The translations under genes and the position numbers were made by a program. From positions 1 to 64,000 of the forward strand of contig CAVRED010000001.1 in assembly GCA_963719975.1 (NCBI GenBank): DNA of 64,000 bases. Direction: 5' to 3'. Shown here one piece after another: positions 26,875 to 37,111 of this stretch. Each line of letters opens with the position of its first letter. Position 1 is the stretch's first letter. The stretch is from Poindextera sp963719975 (GTDB lineage Bacteria; Pseudomonadota; Alphaproteobacteria; Caulobacterales; Caulobacteraceae). Below the pieces are notes generated by a model. It was not told where the DNA came from and did not search any database. It saw only the letters and a program-made list of their open reading frames with translations.

Positions 26875-28172
26875 TCGACGGACTCCGCCGACGCAACGGC
26901 GCTGTTGTCATTCGCCGGCGAGAGCCCACAGGCCAGCGCGTCCTCGATTGCAGCGGCGATCGCGTCCGCCGCAACCTTCACTGGACTATCGGCAATGTGC
27001 GCGTAGCGCTGCGTGGTCGCGGTGTCAGCATGACCGAGCAGCTTGCCAAGGACCGGCAGGCCGTAGCCGGCCAACAGGCCCGCCGAGGCGAAGGTGTGGC
27101 GCAGGTCATGCAGACGAACGTCGGGCAGCCCAGCCGCCTCGCGAACCACCCTCCAGGTCTTGTCCACCTCCTGGAACGGCTTGCCATCATCGCCTTGAGT
27201 AGGGAAGACGAACGTGCTCGTGCCTTTCGGGATCTTGGAGAGGATCGCCAGCGCCGCGGCGCCGATCGGAACGACCTTTTGGCCCGACTTGGAGTCCTCG
27301 AGGCGAAGGCAGCTCATCGCGGGATCGACTTCCGACCACTTGAGCCGCTGAATCTCGTTCTTGCGGCACCCCGTGACGACGAGCAACCGGATCACATTGA
27401 CCGCCGAAGCGTTGCCGCCGGCGGCGGCCTCCGCCCGCAGGGCCTCTCCGAGGGCGCCCATTTCGCCGGAGTTCAGGAACCGTTCCATCTTGCGATCCTT
27501 AAACCGCTTCACGCCTCTGACCGGGTTGTCGGCTCTGATCCCGCGCGACACAGCAAAGGTGAAGATCGCTCCCAGCAGCCCGACGGTGCGCGTCGCAGTG
27601 CCGCGACCGCCCTTTACGACCGCCTTGCCGCGGGCTCGGGTCTTCTCCGTTCTGGCCGTCTTGCCCGTAGCGACGTCGGCGAGAAAGCGCTGCACGTCGG
27701 CGCGAGTGACCGTGCCGGCGCGCCTTGAACCCAGCAGCGGCACGATGTGGCGCTTCGAGCGCCCCCTGTCCGTGTAGAGCGTCGTCAGCTTCTTTGTCGT
27801 GCAGCCTTCCGCGAAGTAGAGGTCGCAGAGGGCGGCGATGGTCAGATCTGCTCGCGCCTTCATGCGATCCGCGGCCGGGTCACCGCCCAGGGTCGCCGCC
27901 GAGATGACCTTGTCCGCCGCGGTGCGCGCCTGGTCGGCCGTCAACTGTCCGTGGCGCCCGAGCGTCATCTGGCGCAGCTGTCCCGCGCGCCCGCCCCCCG
28001 CCCGATACCGAGCGATATAGGTCTTGGCTCCGGCTGGGCTGATCCGCACCCCAAACCCCGCCAGCTTGTCGTCCCAGATCGTATAGCGGGCCGCTGCCGG
28101 TTCGGCCTTGTCGACCACGGTCTTGCCCAGCCGAGCGATCGTCGAAATCCCGTCCGCCACCGTTGTCTCCAT
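26823..28172 (-). CDS. Tyrosine-recombinase integrase
   Basis: 449 aa, intact. The N-terminal arm-binding region (DDKLAGFGVRISPAGAKTYIARYR) belongs to the DUF4102-like integrase type that targets tRNA genes. The SAM-like core-binding region follows, then the catalytic domain: VVTGCRKNEIQRLKW (first Arg), a beta-hairpin Lys in DSKSGQKVVPI, HDLRHTFAS with His355 and Arg358, LGHADTATTQRYAH with His381 and nucleophile Tyr390. It lies 157 bases from the tRNA-Arg fragment, so it most likely made that junction. It would catalyse site-specific integration and, with an excisionase, excision. Confidence 0.95.
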   Translation of the reverse strand: METTVADGISTIARLGKTVVDKAEPAAARYTIWDDKLAGFGVRISPAGAKTYIARYRAGGGRAGQLRQMTLGRHGQLTADQARTAADKVISAATLGGDPAADRMKARADLTIAALCDLYFAEGCTTKKLTTLYTDRGRSKRHIVPLLGSRRAGTVTRADVQRFLADVATGKTARTEKTRARGKAVVKGGRGTATRTVGLLGAIFTFAVSRGIRADNPVRGVKRFKDRKMERFLNSGEMGALGEALRAEAAAGGNASAVNVIRLLVVTGCRKNEIQRLKWSEVDPAMSCLRLEDSKSGQKVVPIGAAALAILSKIPKGTSTFVFPTQGDDGKPFQEVDKTWRVVREAAGLPDVRLHDLRHTFASAGLLAGYGLPVLGKLLGHADTATTQRYAHIADSPVKVAADAIAAAIEDALACGLSPANDNSAVASAESVEWLSRQNICPTRIRQQG

Positions 28173-28328
28173 GCGTTTCGGGTCATCACCGGGTCATCAC
28201 CGGACGATGAATCATGGTGATGGTAGGTAGCACAGAGTGAAACGCCCCGCTCGGAAAAATGTATATATTCCAGTTGGTTATTAGAAATGGTGATAGATGG
28301 TGAGATACCGTGATAGCCTTCGAGAGGG

Positions 28329-28374
28329 TCTCCGAAGGCAGAGGTCACAGGTTCGAATCCTGTCGGGTGCGCCA
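28329..28374 (+). other. Attachment site: 3' half of a tRNA-Arg(CCG) gene
   Basis: From the anticodon loop on: tctCCGaaggcag, variable loop, T arm acagg-ttcgaat-cctgt, acceptor strand cgggtgc, discriminator g and cca. The T stem pairs perfectly. Upstream bases do not supply the matching 5' anticodon stem, D arm or gcacccg acceptor strand, so only the 3' half is present. Crossover in the anticodon loop is a known habit of tRNA-targeting tyrosine integrases. Chromosomal sequence resumes to the right. Confidence 0.8.
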
Positions 28375-28457
28375 CGCGTTGACGCGGCCCGCGCCGGCCG
28401 CATACCTAGGCGCCCGCAACCGCTTCGCCGAAGCGGTCGCGGTCAAGGAGGGGCGCG

Positions 28458-28724
28458 ATGGCGCGCAAGCCCGACGTCGAGACGAAGCCGGAGCCCGCGG
28501 CGGACCTTGCCGCCCCCGAGGTGATCGAAGTGCGCTCGCGGCGGATCGCCTGCGACGGCGTCGGCGGCGCGCTCGGTCATCCGCGGGTCTATCTGGAGAT
28601 GGGCGAGGGCGATTTCGTCGAGTGCCCCTACTGCGACCGCCGCTTCGTGCTGGCGGCCGGCTCCGAGGGCCACGAGAACGAGCGCCTCGCCCCCGGCGTC
28701 TACGAAGGCCCCCACGGGCACTAA
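28458..28724 (+). CDS. CHCC-type zinc-finger domain protein
   Basis: 88 aa. IACDGVGGALGHPRVYLEMGEG then VECPYCDRRFVL carries the Cys, His, Cys, Cys zinc set of the zf-CHCC family, related to the mitochondrial complex I subunit NDUFS6. It is a small core protein of alphaproteobacteria, thought to be linked to respiratory complex or Fe-S assembly. It is the first chromosomal gene right of the attachment site. Confidence 0.88.
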   Translation: MARKPDVETKPEPAADLAAPEVIEVRSRRIACDGVGGALGHPRVYLEMGEGDFVECPYCDRRFVLAAGSEGHENERLAPGVYEGPHGH

Positions 28725-28756
28725 CCGGCGCCGCCCGCGCCAGCGGGCCTTCCCAA

Positions 28757-28853
28757 TTTGACCGCCAAGGTCGCCAGGGACGCCAAGATGCCGGTTTGGC
28801 CGCGGCGCCGCGGACAGTCGCCCCTTGGCGATCTTGGCGTCCTTGGCGGTTAA
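28757..28853. terminator. Long inverted repeat between convergent genes
   Basis: TTTGACCGCCAAGG and GACGCCAAGAT in the left arm are answered by GATCTTGGCGTC and CTTGGCGGTTAAT in the right arm, about 25 complementary bases interrupted by small bulges, with a 40-base loop. It sits between the convergent zinc-finger and glycosylase genes and probably ends both transcripts. The CGCCAAG unit is unrelated to the repeats of the left region. Confidence 0.65.
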
Positions 28854-28870
28854 TCTTGCGGCTTTGCCGC

Positions 28871-29545
28871 TTACCCCGTGCTCATCGCCAGGACTCTGCT
28901 GATCGACGTCAGGTCGCGGCCGGACTCCTTCGCCCAGGCGTTGAAGGCGTCCTGGATGGCGCGGAAGTCCTTCTTGCCGCTCGGCGGCTTGGTCAGCACG
29001 CCCTCGCGGATCAGGGCGGCGGCGACGTCGCGGCTGGTGATGAACGAGGGCTTGCCCAGGCTGCGCACGAACCGCATGCCCGCCTCGCCGCCCAGCCTGG
29101 ACGCGCGGGCCTTCAGGAGCTCGAGCAGCCCGGCGTAGTCCTCGTCCGGCCAGTCGGCGAAAGCCTTGGCCGCGGTCCCGTGCTCCTTCGCGAGCTCGAC
29201 GAGGAAGCGCCCGTTCGCCTGCACCGACAGGATCTTCTGCGCGTTGCGGACGATGCGGGTGTCCTTCAGGAGAGCGTCGAACTCCTCCTCGCTCATCGCC
29301 CCGCACCACGAGGGGTCGAAGCCGTGGAACGCGACCTCGAAGCCCTTCCACATGTTGGCGACGACGCGCCAGTTGAAGCCGGCCTGGAAGACGCGCTCGC
29401 TCATCATGGCCAGGATGCGGTCGTCGGGGGTGGCGGCGATCTCGGCCTTCGATTTCGGCGCATGCTCGGCGATCAACGCCTCCAGCGCCGCATCGCCGCC
29501 CTTCCGCTGCGAGGCGATCGCATAGATGCCGGCGAAACTCCCCAT
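28871..29545 (-). CDS. DNA-3-methyladenine glycosylase I-like protein
   Basis: 224 aa from ATG 29545 with gaggagg upstream; a much longer open frame upstream is antisense to polA and not used. RVFQAGFNWRVVANMWKGFEVAFHGFDPSWCGAMSEEEFDALLKDTRIVRNAQKI is the Tag HhH-GPD-like core that removes 3-methyladenine in base-excision repair. The canonical N-terminal RCxW zinc motif of enterobacterial Tag is absent; this is the divergent clade common in alphaproteobacteria. Cytoplasmic. Confidence 0.82.
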   Translation of the reverse strand: MGSFAGIYAIASQRKGGDAALEALIAEHAPKSKAEIAATPDDRILAMMSERVFQAGFNWRVVANMWKGFEVAFHGFDPSWCGAMSEEEFDALLKDTRIVRNAQKILSVQANGRFLVELAKEHGTAAKAFADWPDEDYAGLLELLKARASRLGGEAGMRFVRSLGKPSFITSRDVAAALIREGVLTKPPSGKKDFRAIQDAFNAWAKESGRDLTSISRVLAMSTG

Positions 29546-29656
29546 CGCTTGCCTCCTCACCGTTTCTGTCAGCAGCTTAGCCAGAGCGGCCCGGCGGCGT
29601 CGAATCCGCGGCGCCCGGGGCGTGACCCCGCGCCGGGGCGGGCCTATCTTGCCGGC

Positions 29657-32503
29657 ATGACCGACACTCTCGCCGACGCCCCAGCCGCTCCCTCCGCGGA
29701 ACGCGAACCGGGCCAGGACGCCGCCGCGACCCGGCTCTATATCGTCGATGGCTCCGGCTACATCTTCCGCGCCTACCATGCGCTGCCGCCGCTGACCCGC
29801 AAGTCCGACGGGCTGCCCACCGGCGCGGTCGCCGGCTTCTGCAACATGCTCTGGAAGCTGATGGCCGACATGAAGGCCGCGCCGGACGCGCCGACCCATC
29901 TGGCGGTGGTGTTCGACAAGTCCGAGCACACGTTCCGCAACGAGCTCTACCCCGAATACAAGGCCCACCGCCCGCCGGCGCCCGAGGACCTCGTCCCCCA
30001 GTTCCCGCTGGTGCGCGAGGCGACCCGCGCCTTCGGCGTCCCTTGCCTGGAGCTCGGCGGCTACGAGGCCGACGACATCATCGCCGCCTACGCCTGCCAG
30101 GTGCGCGACTCCGGCGGCGAGGTGGTGATCGTCTCGTCCGACAAGGACCTGATGCAGCTGGTCGGCGGGCCGGTCTCGATGTTCGATCCGATGAAAAACG
30201 TGCGCATCGGACCGGATGAAGTGTTCGAGAAGTTCGGCGTGACGCCGGACAAGGTGGTCGACGTGCAGGCGCTGTGCGGCGACTTCGGTCGACAACGTGC
30301 CCGGCGCGCCCGGCATCGGGGTGAAGACCGCCTCGGCTCTGATCAACGAGTACGGCGACCTCGACACCCTCCTGGCCCGCGCCGGCGAGATCAAGCAGGA
30401 CAAGCGCCGCCAGACCCTGATCGACTTCGCCGACCAGATCCGCCTGTCGCGCGAGCTCGTGCGACTCGATTGCGACACGCCGCTGCCCGAGCCGGTCGAC
30501 GACCTCGCCATCGCCGAGCCCGACTGGGAGACGCTGGCCGGCTTCTTCGACGTCATGGAGTTCCGCGCGCTCGCCCGTCGCGTCGCCGAGGCGCGCGGCG
30601 AGCTGCCGGACGCTCAGCCGAGGGCGCCGGCCGCGCCGACCGAGCTGCCGCCGGTCGACACCGCGCGCCTACGAATGCGTGCGCCATCTGACGACGCTTC
30701 AGACCTGGATCGAGCGGGCGCGGGGCGCCGGCGTCGTGGCGATCGACGTCCCGACCGATGGGCCGATCGTGGTCGACTTCGACTCTCTGCGGGATCGCGC
30801 TCGCGGTCGGGCCGGGCGAGGCCTGTTACGTCCCCTTGGCGCACGGCGCGGCCGAGGGCCTGGCGCTCGAGACCACGACGCGGGTCGAACAGGTTCCGCT
30901 CGATCAGGCGATCGCGGCGCTGAGGCCCCTGCTGGAAGACCCCTCGGTGCTCAAGGTCGGGCACAACATCAAGACCGCCATCGGCGCCCTTCGCCGGCAC
31001 GGGATCGAGCTCGCGCCGATCGAAGACACGCTCCTCATCTCCTACGTGCTGGACGCCGGCGTGCACGCGCACGGCCTGGACGACCTCGCCCGCACCTGGC
31101 TCGCCCACGAGCCGATCGCCCTGCGGAGCGTCGTCGGCTCGGGCAAGGCGCAGACCAGCTTCGCCAATGCTCCGCTCGAGCACGCGACGAGCCACGCCGC
31201 CGAGCGGGCGGAGATCGTGCTGCGCCTTCGTCACCGCCTCCGCCCGCGGCTCTCCCGCGAGAACGTGCTCACCGTCTACGAGACGCTGGAGCGCCCAATG
31301 CCGGCGGTGCTGGAGGCCATGGAGGCCGAGGGCGTCCGCATCGACTCAGACCAGCTCCGGCGCCTGTCGAACGACTTCGCCGTTCGCATGGGCGAGCTCG
31401 AGGCCGAGGCGCATCGGCTGGCCGGCCACCCGTTCAACCTCGGCTCGCCAAAGCAGATCGGCGACGTCCTGTTCGGCGAGATGGGCCTGCCCGGCTCGAA
31501 GAAGACCGCGACCGGCGCCTGGGGCACGGACGTGCGCATCCTCGAGGACCTGGCCGAGCAGGGGCAACCGTTGCCGCGCGTGCTGCTCGACTGGCGTCAA
31601 CTCTCCAAGCTCAAGGGCACCTACACCGACAGCCTGGTCGGGGCCGTCTCGCCGCGCACTGGCCGCGTGCACACCTCATTTGCGCTCGCCGCCAGCTCGA
31701 CCGGCCGCCTCGCCTCCAACGACCCCAACCTGCAGAACATCCCGGTCCGCACCGAGGAAGGCCGCAAGATCAGGAAGGCCTTCATCGCCGCCCCCGGGCA
31801 TGTGCTGATCAGCGCCGACTACAGCCAGATCGAGCTTCGCCTCGTCGCCCACATCGGAGACATCCCCCAGCTCAAGCAGGCCTTCCAGGCCGGCCAGGAC
31901 ATCCACGCCATGACCGCGTCGGAGATGTTCGGCGTGCCGGTCGAGGGCATGCCCGCCGAGACGCGCAGGCGGGCCAAGGCGATCAACTTCGGCATCATCT
32001 ACGGCATCTCGGCGTTCGGGCTCGCCAACCAGCTCGCCATCCCGCGCGACGAGGCCGGGGCCTACATCCAGACCTACTTCGAGCGCTTCCCCGGCATCCG
32101 CGCCTACATGGACGAGCGGCGCGCCGAGATCCGCGAGCATGGGTTCGTGAAGACCTTGTTCGGCCGCAAGGTGCACATCCCCGACATCCGCTCCGGCAAT
32201 GTCGCGCACCGCCAGTTCGCCGAGCGGGCGGCGATCAACGCGCCGATCCAGGGCACCGCCGCCGACGTCATCCGGCGTGCGATGATCCGCATGCCGGCGG
32301 CGCTGAAAGCGGCGGGGCTGACCGCGCGCATGCTGCTGCAGGTGCACGACGAGCTGATCTTCGAGGCGCCGGAGGCGGAGGCCGAAGCGACCTGCGCGGT
32401 CGCGCGCGAGGTCATGGCCGCGGCGCCCGAGCCGGCGGTGGCGCTCAGCGTCCCCCTCGTCGTCGACGCCCGAGCCGCCGCCAACTGGGACGAAGCGCAC
32501 TGA
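29657..32503 (+). CDS. polA: DNA polymerase I, three +1 frameshifts; 3'-5' exonuclease site degenerate
   Basis: 5'-nuclease domain from ATG 29657 (LYIVDGSGYIFRAYHALPPL, GYEADDIIAAYA, VSSDKDLMQLV). Polymerase domain: motif A VLISADYSQIELRLVAHIGD, motif B RRAKAINFGIIYGISAFGLA, motif C LLQVHDELIFEAPE. Single extra bases break it near 30285 (GACTTCGGTC for GAC TCG GTC), 30672 and 30790; removing all three restores one protein of about 948 aa. The middle domain lacks the proofreading residues: DVPT instead of DTET (about 30744), NIKTAIG instead of NIKYD (about 30968), AERAE instead of AEDAD (about 31198). It should act in Okazaki fragment processing and repair without 3'-5' proofreading. Confidence 0.93.
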
Positions 32504-32606
32504 GGCCCCGGGGCGGAGGCGTCGCAACGGCGCCCTCACAACAGTGGAGGGGATTGCATTGACTGATACAGCCTTCGGCCCTATCGCTCCCCGCCTCTCG
32601 AAAGAG

Positions 32607-32693
<87 letters not shown>

Positions 32694-32707
32694 CATCCCT
32701 GGGCGCC

Positions 32708-33339
32708 ATGAGCGGAGCTGCCACGACCATCCAGCCTGCACGAAGGCGACCTGCCCGATGGCCTCGACCTCGGGCCGGAGGTGGCCGTCGATTCCGAGAC
32801 CATGGGCCTGAAGCTCGGCCGCGATCCGCTCTGCGTCGTGCAGCTCGCCGGCGCCGACGGGGCGGCGCACGTGGTCAAGCTGGGCCGGCCGGCCTACGAC
32901 GCCCCGAACCTCAAGCGCCTGCTCGCCGACCCGGCGGTGCTCAAGATCTTCCACTTCGGCCGCTTCGACATCGCGATGTTCGCGCTGCACCTCGGCGTCT
33001 TCACCGCGCCGGTCTACTGCACCAAGATCGCCTCCAAGCTCGCCCGCACCTACACCGACCGGCATGGCCTGAAGCGACGTCGTGCGCGAGCTGATGAACG
33101 TCGACCTGTCGAAGGCGCAGCAGAGCTCCGACTGGGGTGCCGCGCAGCTCAGCGCCGAGCAGCTCGCCTACGCCGCCAGCGACGTGGCGCATCTGCACGG
33201 GCTGAAGGAGCGGCTGAACGTCATGCTCAAGCGCGAGGGCCGCATGGGGCTCGCCCAGGCCTGCTTCGACTTCCTGCCCTGGCGGGCGCAGCTGGACGTG
33301 GCCGGATGGGACGGGGTCGACATCTTCGCCCACGAGTGA
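32708..33339 (+). CDS. Ribonuclease D-type 3'-5' exonuclease, two frameshifts
   Basis: From ATG 32708: MSGAATTIQ, then a +1 shift near 32736 into LHEGDLPDGLDLGPEVAVDSETMGL. DSE in VDSETMG is DEDD motif I; LKIFHFGRFDIAM is motif II (Asp); a second +1 shift near 33073 (aag-c-gac) leads to DVVRELMNVDLSKAQQSSDW and YAASDVAHLHGLKE, motif III with Tyr/Asp of the DEDDy type. About 210 aa, the short single-domain form without HRDC, common in alphaproteobacteria. It trims 3' ends of stable RNAs. It starts 15 bases after tRNA-Leu. Confidence 0.88.
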
Positions 33340-33343
33340 GGCG

Positions 33344-34040
33344 ATGACCGCCGCCATGCCCGCCGCCGGGCGCCGCGCGCCGAGCGCGGCCCGGCGGGCG
33401 CGCGAGCTGGCGCGCTGGCGGCGTCGTTCACGCGTGATCGCCGCGTTGCGGATCGCCTTGCCGGCGGTGATCGCCGTCATCTCCGATCGTCTTCGCGGGC
33501 TGGGCCTTCTTCGGCGACCTGGCGACGCACGTCGGCCCGGCCCAGAACGGCGCGACGCTCCGAATCGATCCACATGACCAACGCCCGCTTCCTCGGCCGC
33601 GACGAGCAGGGCCGCGCCTATGTGCTGACCGCGGCCGGCGCCATGCGCGACGACGCCAATCCCATGCGGATCGACGCTCGACCGCGCCGGCGATGACCTT
33701 CGATGCGGACGGCGCCAATCCCACCCATATGTCGGCCGACACCGGAGTCTATCGCGAGGACACCCGCATCCTGATGCTCGACGGCCACGTGACCCTGCAC
33801 GACGCCATCGGCGACAACTTCGCCACCAACCAGGCGATCGTCGACACCATGAAGGGGGCCGTCGCCGGGCGCTCCGCGGTCGCCGGGCAGGGACCGACCG
33901 GCGCGATCCAGGCCAATTCCTACTCCGTCCTCGATCGCGGCCAGGTCCTGGTGTTCCAGGGCCGGGTGCACTCGCGGCTGAATTCCCACGGCGGCCAATT
34001 CGCACTAGAAGGGCCGGCGGGGCGCAAGTCCGGGCACTAG
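33344..34040 (+). CDS. lptC: LPS export protein LptC, three frameshifts
   Basis: Single-helix inner-membrane protein that passes LPS from LptBFG to LptA. A basic N-terminus (RRARELARWRRRSRVIAALRIALPAVIAVIS) leads into the membrane helix, continued after a +1 shift near 33488 as IVFAGWAFFGDL. Further shifts fall near 33573 and 33675. The periplasmic beta-jellyroll part reads TNARFLGRDEQGRAYVLTAA, THMSADTGVYREDTRILMLDG, VTLHDAIGDNFATNQAIVDT, GQVLVFQGRVHSRL. First gene of the lptC-lptA-lptB-rpoN cluster; 4 bases after rnd. Confidence 0.88.
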
Positions 34041-34052
34041 GGACGCCGAGGG

Positions 34053-34644
34053 ATGAATCGAACGGCTGTTCTCCTGACCGCGCTTGCGCTCGGCGCCTTT
34101 CCCGCCGGGGCGGCGCTGGCCCAGCTGGCGCCGGCGTCGAACGCGCCCATCGACGTGACCGCCGACCAGCTCCTGGCGCAGAACCAGCAGTGCGTCGCGA
34201 CCTGGAAGGGCGCCGTCGAAGCCCGGCAGGGGACGAGCCGCCTGCGCGCCGACACGCTCAGCATCTATGAAAAGGTCGGCGCTGGCCCGAGCCAGGGCCA
34301 GGGGGCGAGCCTCGGGGCCGCCACCGGCAAGTGCGGCAGCGACCCCGAAAAGCTGGTCGCCGACGGGTCGGTCTATTACGCCACGCCGCAGGAGGTGGTG
34401 AAGGGCGACCACGCCGTCTATCTCGCCGAGACCAAGACGATCACCGTCACCGGCGATGTGGTGATCAGCCAGGGCAAGAACGTCATCGTCGGCAACACGG
34501 CTGGTGATCAACACCGATACCGGCCAGGCGACCATGGAATCGGACGGCCAAGGGGCGCGGCCGCCGGGCCGCGTGCGGGCGGTGATCTTTCCGAGCTCGA
34601 CCCAGTCCGGCGGCCTCATCCCGTCAACGCCGGCCAGGCCCTGA
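34053..34644 (+). CDS. lptA: LPS transport periplasmic protein LptA, one frameshift
   Basis: Signal peptide (MNRTAVLLTALALGAFPAGA). Periplasmic beta-jellyroll units typical of LptA/OstA: APIDVTADQLLAQNQQCVATWKG, TSRLRADTLSIYEK, KLVADGSVYYATPQEVVKGDHAVYLAETKTITVTGDVVISQGKNVI with the V-x-G-N end. An extra G near 34502 (acg-g-ctg) interrupts GNTLVINTDTGQATM; the end is PSSTQSGGLIPSTPARP with stop at 34642-34644, overlapping the lptB ATG as TGATG. It forms the bridge carrying LPS across the periplasm. Confidence 0.88.
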
Positions 34645-35425
34645 TGCCGGACAGCGCGGAGTCCGCACGCGCCGCGCCGAGACGCGCGTCGCCGGCCATT
34701 CGCCGGACGAGGGACTGTTCGCCGAATCCATCGGCAAGTCGTTCCGCGGCCGGCCGGTGGTCTCCAACGTCAGCCTGAGGCTCCGGCGCGGCGAGATCGC
34801 CGGCCTGCTCGGCCCGAACGGCGCCGGCAAGACCACCTGCTTCTACATGATCACCGGCCTGATCGCGGTGGACTACGGCGCGATCTGGCTCGACGGCGAG
34901 AACATCACCGCCCAGCCGATGTACCAGCGCGCGCGCATGGGCGTGGGCTACCTGCCGCAGGAGGCGTCGATCTTCCGCGGCATGACGGTCGAGGAAAACG
35001 TGATGGCCGTCGTCGAGATGCGCGAGAAGGACGACCGCCGCGCGCGCGACGAGGTGACCGGCCTGCTCGAGGAGCTGCGCATCGAGCACCTGCGCCGGGC
35101 GCCGGCGGTGTCGCTGTCCGGCGGCGAGCGCCGGCGCGTCGAGATCGCCCGCGCGCTGGCCAGCGAGCCTGAGTTCATGCTGCTGGACGAGCCCTTCGCC
35201 GGCATCGATCCGCTGGCCATGGCCGACATCCGCGAGGTGATCGCCTACCTGAAAGGGCGGGGGATCGGCATCCTGATCACCGACCACAACGTCCGTGAGA
35301 CGCTCGACATCATCGAGCGCGCCTCGATCATCCATGCCGGGCGGGTGCTGTTCGAAGGGCGGCCCGACGAGGTGCTCGCCGACCCCGACGTGCGCCGGCT
35401 CTATCTGGGCGACCGGTTCAGCTGA
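34644..35425 (+). CDS. lptB: LPS export ABC transporter ATP-binding protein LptB, one frameshift near the start
   Basis: ATP-driven motor of LPS extraction. I start it at ATG 34644, overlapping the lptA stop. A shift near 34685 leads into AETRVAGHSPDEGLFAESIG and KSFRGRPVVSNVSLRLRRGE. Then Walker A LLGPNGAGKTTCFYMI, Q-loop GYLPQEASIFRGMTVEENVM, signature LSGGERRRVEIARAL, Walker B FMLLDEPFAGIDPLA, and switch His ILITDHNVRETL. About 260 aa, as usual. The N-terminal extension of about 20 residues before the ABC core is normal in alphaproteobacteria. Confidence 0.93.
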
Positions 35426-35530
35426 ACCGGACCTCGGCCGCCAAGGCCTGAAAGCGCCCACGAGTTAACCAGTCGGTGGGAAACGGCCTCTAGGGTCGAA
35501 TAAGGCAAGAATTAGGCCAAGGAGTGCGCG

Positions 35531-37058
35531 TTGGCGCTCGGTCCACGACTGGAGCTCAGGCAAGGCCAGGGCCTCGTCATCACGCCGCAGCTGCAGCAGG
35601 CGATCAAGCTGCTGCAGCTGTCGAGCGTCGAGCTCGAGGCCTACGTCGAGGCTGAACTGGAGCGCAACCCGCTGCTGCAGCGGGACGAGCGCGACGAGAG
35701 CGGCGAGCCGCCGGCGGTCGACGCCGAGCGCGCGCCGGAGATCGCCGAGACCTCGCTCGACCGGATCTCCGACGCCCAGGCCGCCGCCGAGATCGACGCC
35801 CCGCCCGACGACCTCTACGCCGACGCCTCGCCTGGCGAAGCGTTGGTCGACGCCCCGGGGCAGGCGGCGAGGCCTATCAGGCCGGGGGCGCGATCGACTG
35901 GTCGCGCGCCGGCCGCGGCGGCGGCTTCGACGGCGACGACAGCGGGCTTGAGGGCGGCATGCAGCGCGAGCTGACCCTGGCCGAGCACCTGGCCGCCCAG
36001 CTGGCGGTCGCGGGGCTGACGGGCGCCGACCACGCCATCGCCCTGGTCCTGATCGACAGCGTCGACGAGGGCGGCTACCTGCGCCTCGACCTCGCCGAGG
36101 CGGCCGAGCGCCTGGGCTGCGCGCCGGAGCGGATGGAAGCGGTGCTCCAGCGCCTGCAAGGCTTCGAGCCGACCGGCGTCTTCGCCCGCGACGTCGCCGA
36201 GTGCCTGCGACTGCAGCTGGTCGAGCGCAACCGCTGCGACCCGGCCATGGCGGCGCTGCTGGACAATCTCGACCTGGTCGCCAAGCGCGACTTCGCCGGG
36301 CTGCGCCGCGCTCTGCGGCGTCGACGAGGACGATCTGAAGGAGATGCTGGCCGAGCTGCGCGCGCTGACGCCGCGGCCAGGCGCCGCGTTCGGCGGTGAG
36401 CCGACCGCGCCGGTCACGCCGGACGCCGTCGTGCGCGAGGGGCTCGGCGGGCTGTGGCACGTCGAGCTGAACAGCGACGCCCTGCCGCGCCTGCTGGTCG
36501 ATCATCGCTATCACGCGCGGGTCTCGGGCGGCGCGCGCACCGACGCCGACAAGACCTTCGTCGCCGACTGCCTGTCCTCGGCCAACTGGTTGGTGCGTAG
36601 CCTCGACCAGCGGGCGAAGACCATCCTGAAGGTGGCGAGCGAGATCGTGCGCCAGCAGGACGGCTTCCTGGCCTTCGGCGTCGAGCACCTGCGCCCGCTC
36701 AACCTCAAGACCGTCGCCGAAGCCATCGGCATGCACGAGTCCACGGTCAGCCGCGTGACCTCGAACAAGTACCTCGCCACGCCGCGCGGGCGTGTTCGAG
36801 ATGAAGTTCTTCTTCACCGCCGCCATCCAGGCCAGCGACGGGGGCGCCGCCCACTCGGCCGAGAGCGTCCGCCACCGCATCCGCCAGCTGGTCGAAGCCG
36901 AGAACAAGGCCGACGGGGTGCTTTCCGACGACGCCATCGTCGAGCTTCTGAAGGGCGCCGGCATCGACATCGCCCGCCGCACGGTCGCCAAGTACCGTGA
37001 AGCCATGCGCATTCCCTCGTCCGTCGAACGCCGGCGCATGCTCGCGGACGCCGAATAG
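35531..37058 (+). CDS. rpoN: RNA polymerase sigma-54 factor RpoN, three frameshifts
   Basis: TTG start at 35531, chosen because aaggag lies six bases upstream and region I begins at once: LELRQGQGLVITPQLQQAIKLLQLS. An acidic linker follows. Shifts fall near 35870, 36315 and 36790. The core-binding part (LAEHLAAQLAVAGL, DEGGYLRLDLAEAAERLGC) and DNA-binding part (TILKVASEIVRQQDGFL, LNLKTVAEAIGMHESTVSRVTSNKYL) are recognisable. The RpoN box is present as ARRTVAKYREAMRIPSS. About 508 aa when joined. Needs enhancer-binding ATPases for activity. Position after lptB and before hpf-ptsN is the canonical order. Confidence 0.93.
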
Positions 37059-37111
37059 GCGCTCTCCGCCACGCTTGACTCCGTCTTCCCTCAGGGTCTG
37101 GACTGCGTCTC

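Larger units (their letters stand above)
24161..28374. mobile_element. Integrative element arm ending at tRNA-Arg(CCG)
   Basis: A tyrosine integrase, two AlpA-like DNA-binding proteins, a HTH initiator-like protein and two unknown genes lie against a 3' tRNA half-gene. Most read leftward in a compact block. The right border is well defined by the tRNA fragment at 28329-28374. The left border given is only the last gene that fits the block: the intact tRNA-Arg expected at the other end is not in the window, so the true element may extend further left, possibly over the whole accessory region. Confidence 0.6.

Noticed and set aside
29546..30556. N-terminal extension of the Tag-like gene
   Set aside because: The extension is antisense to polA, has no domain, and the ATG at 29545 has an excellent ribosome site.
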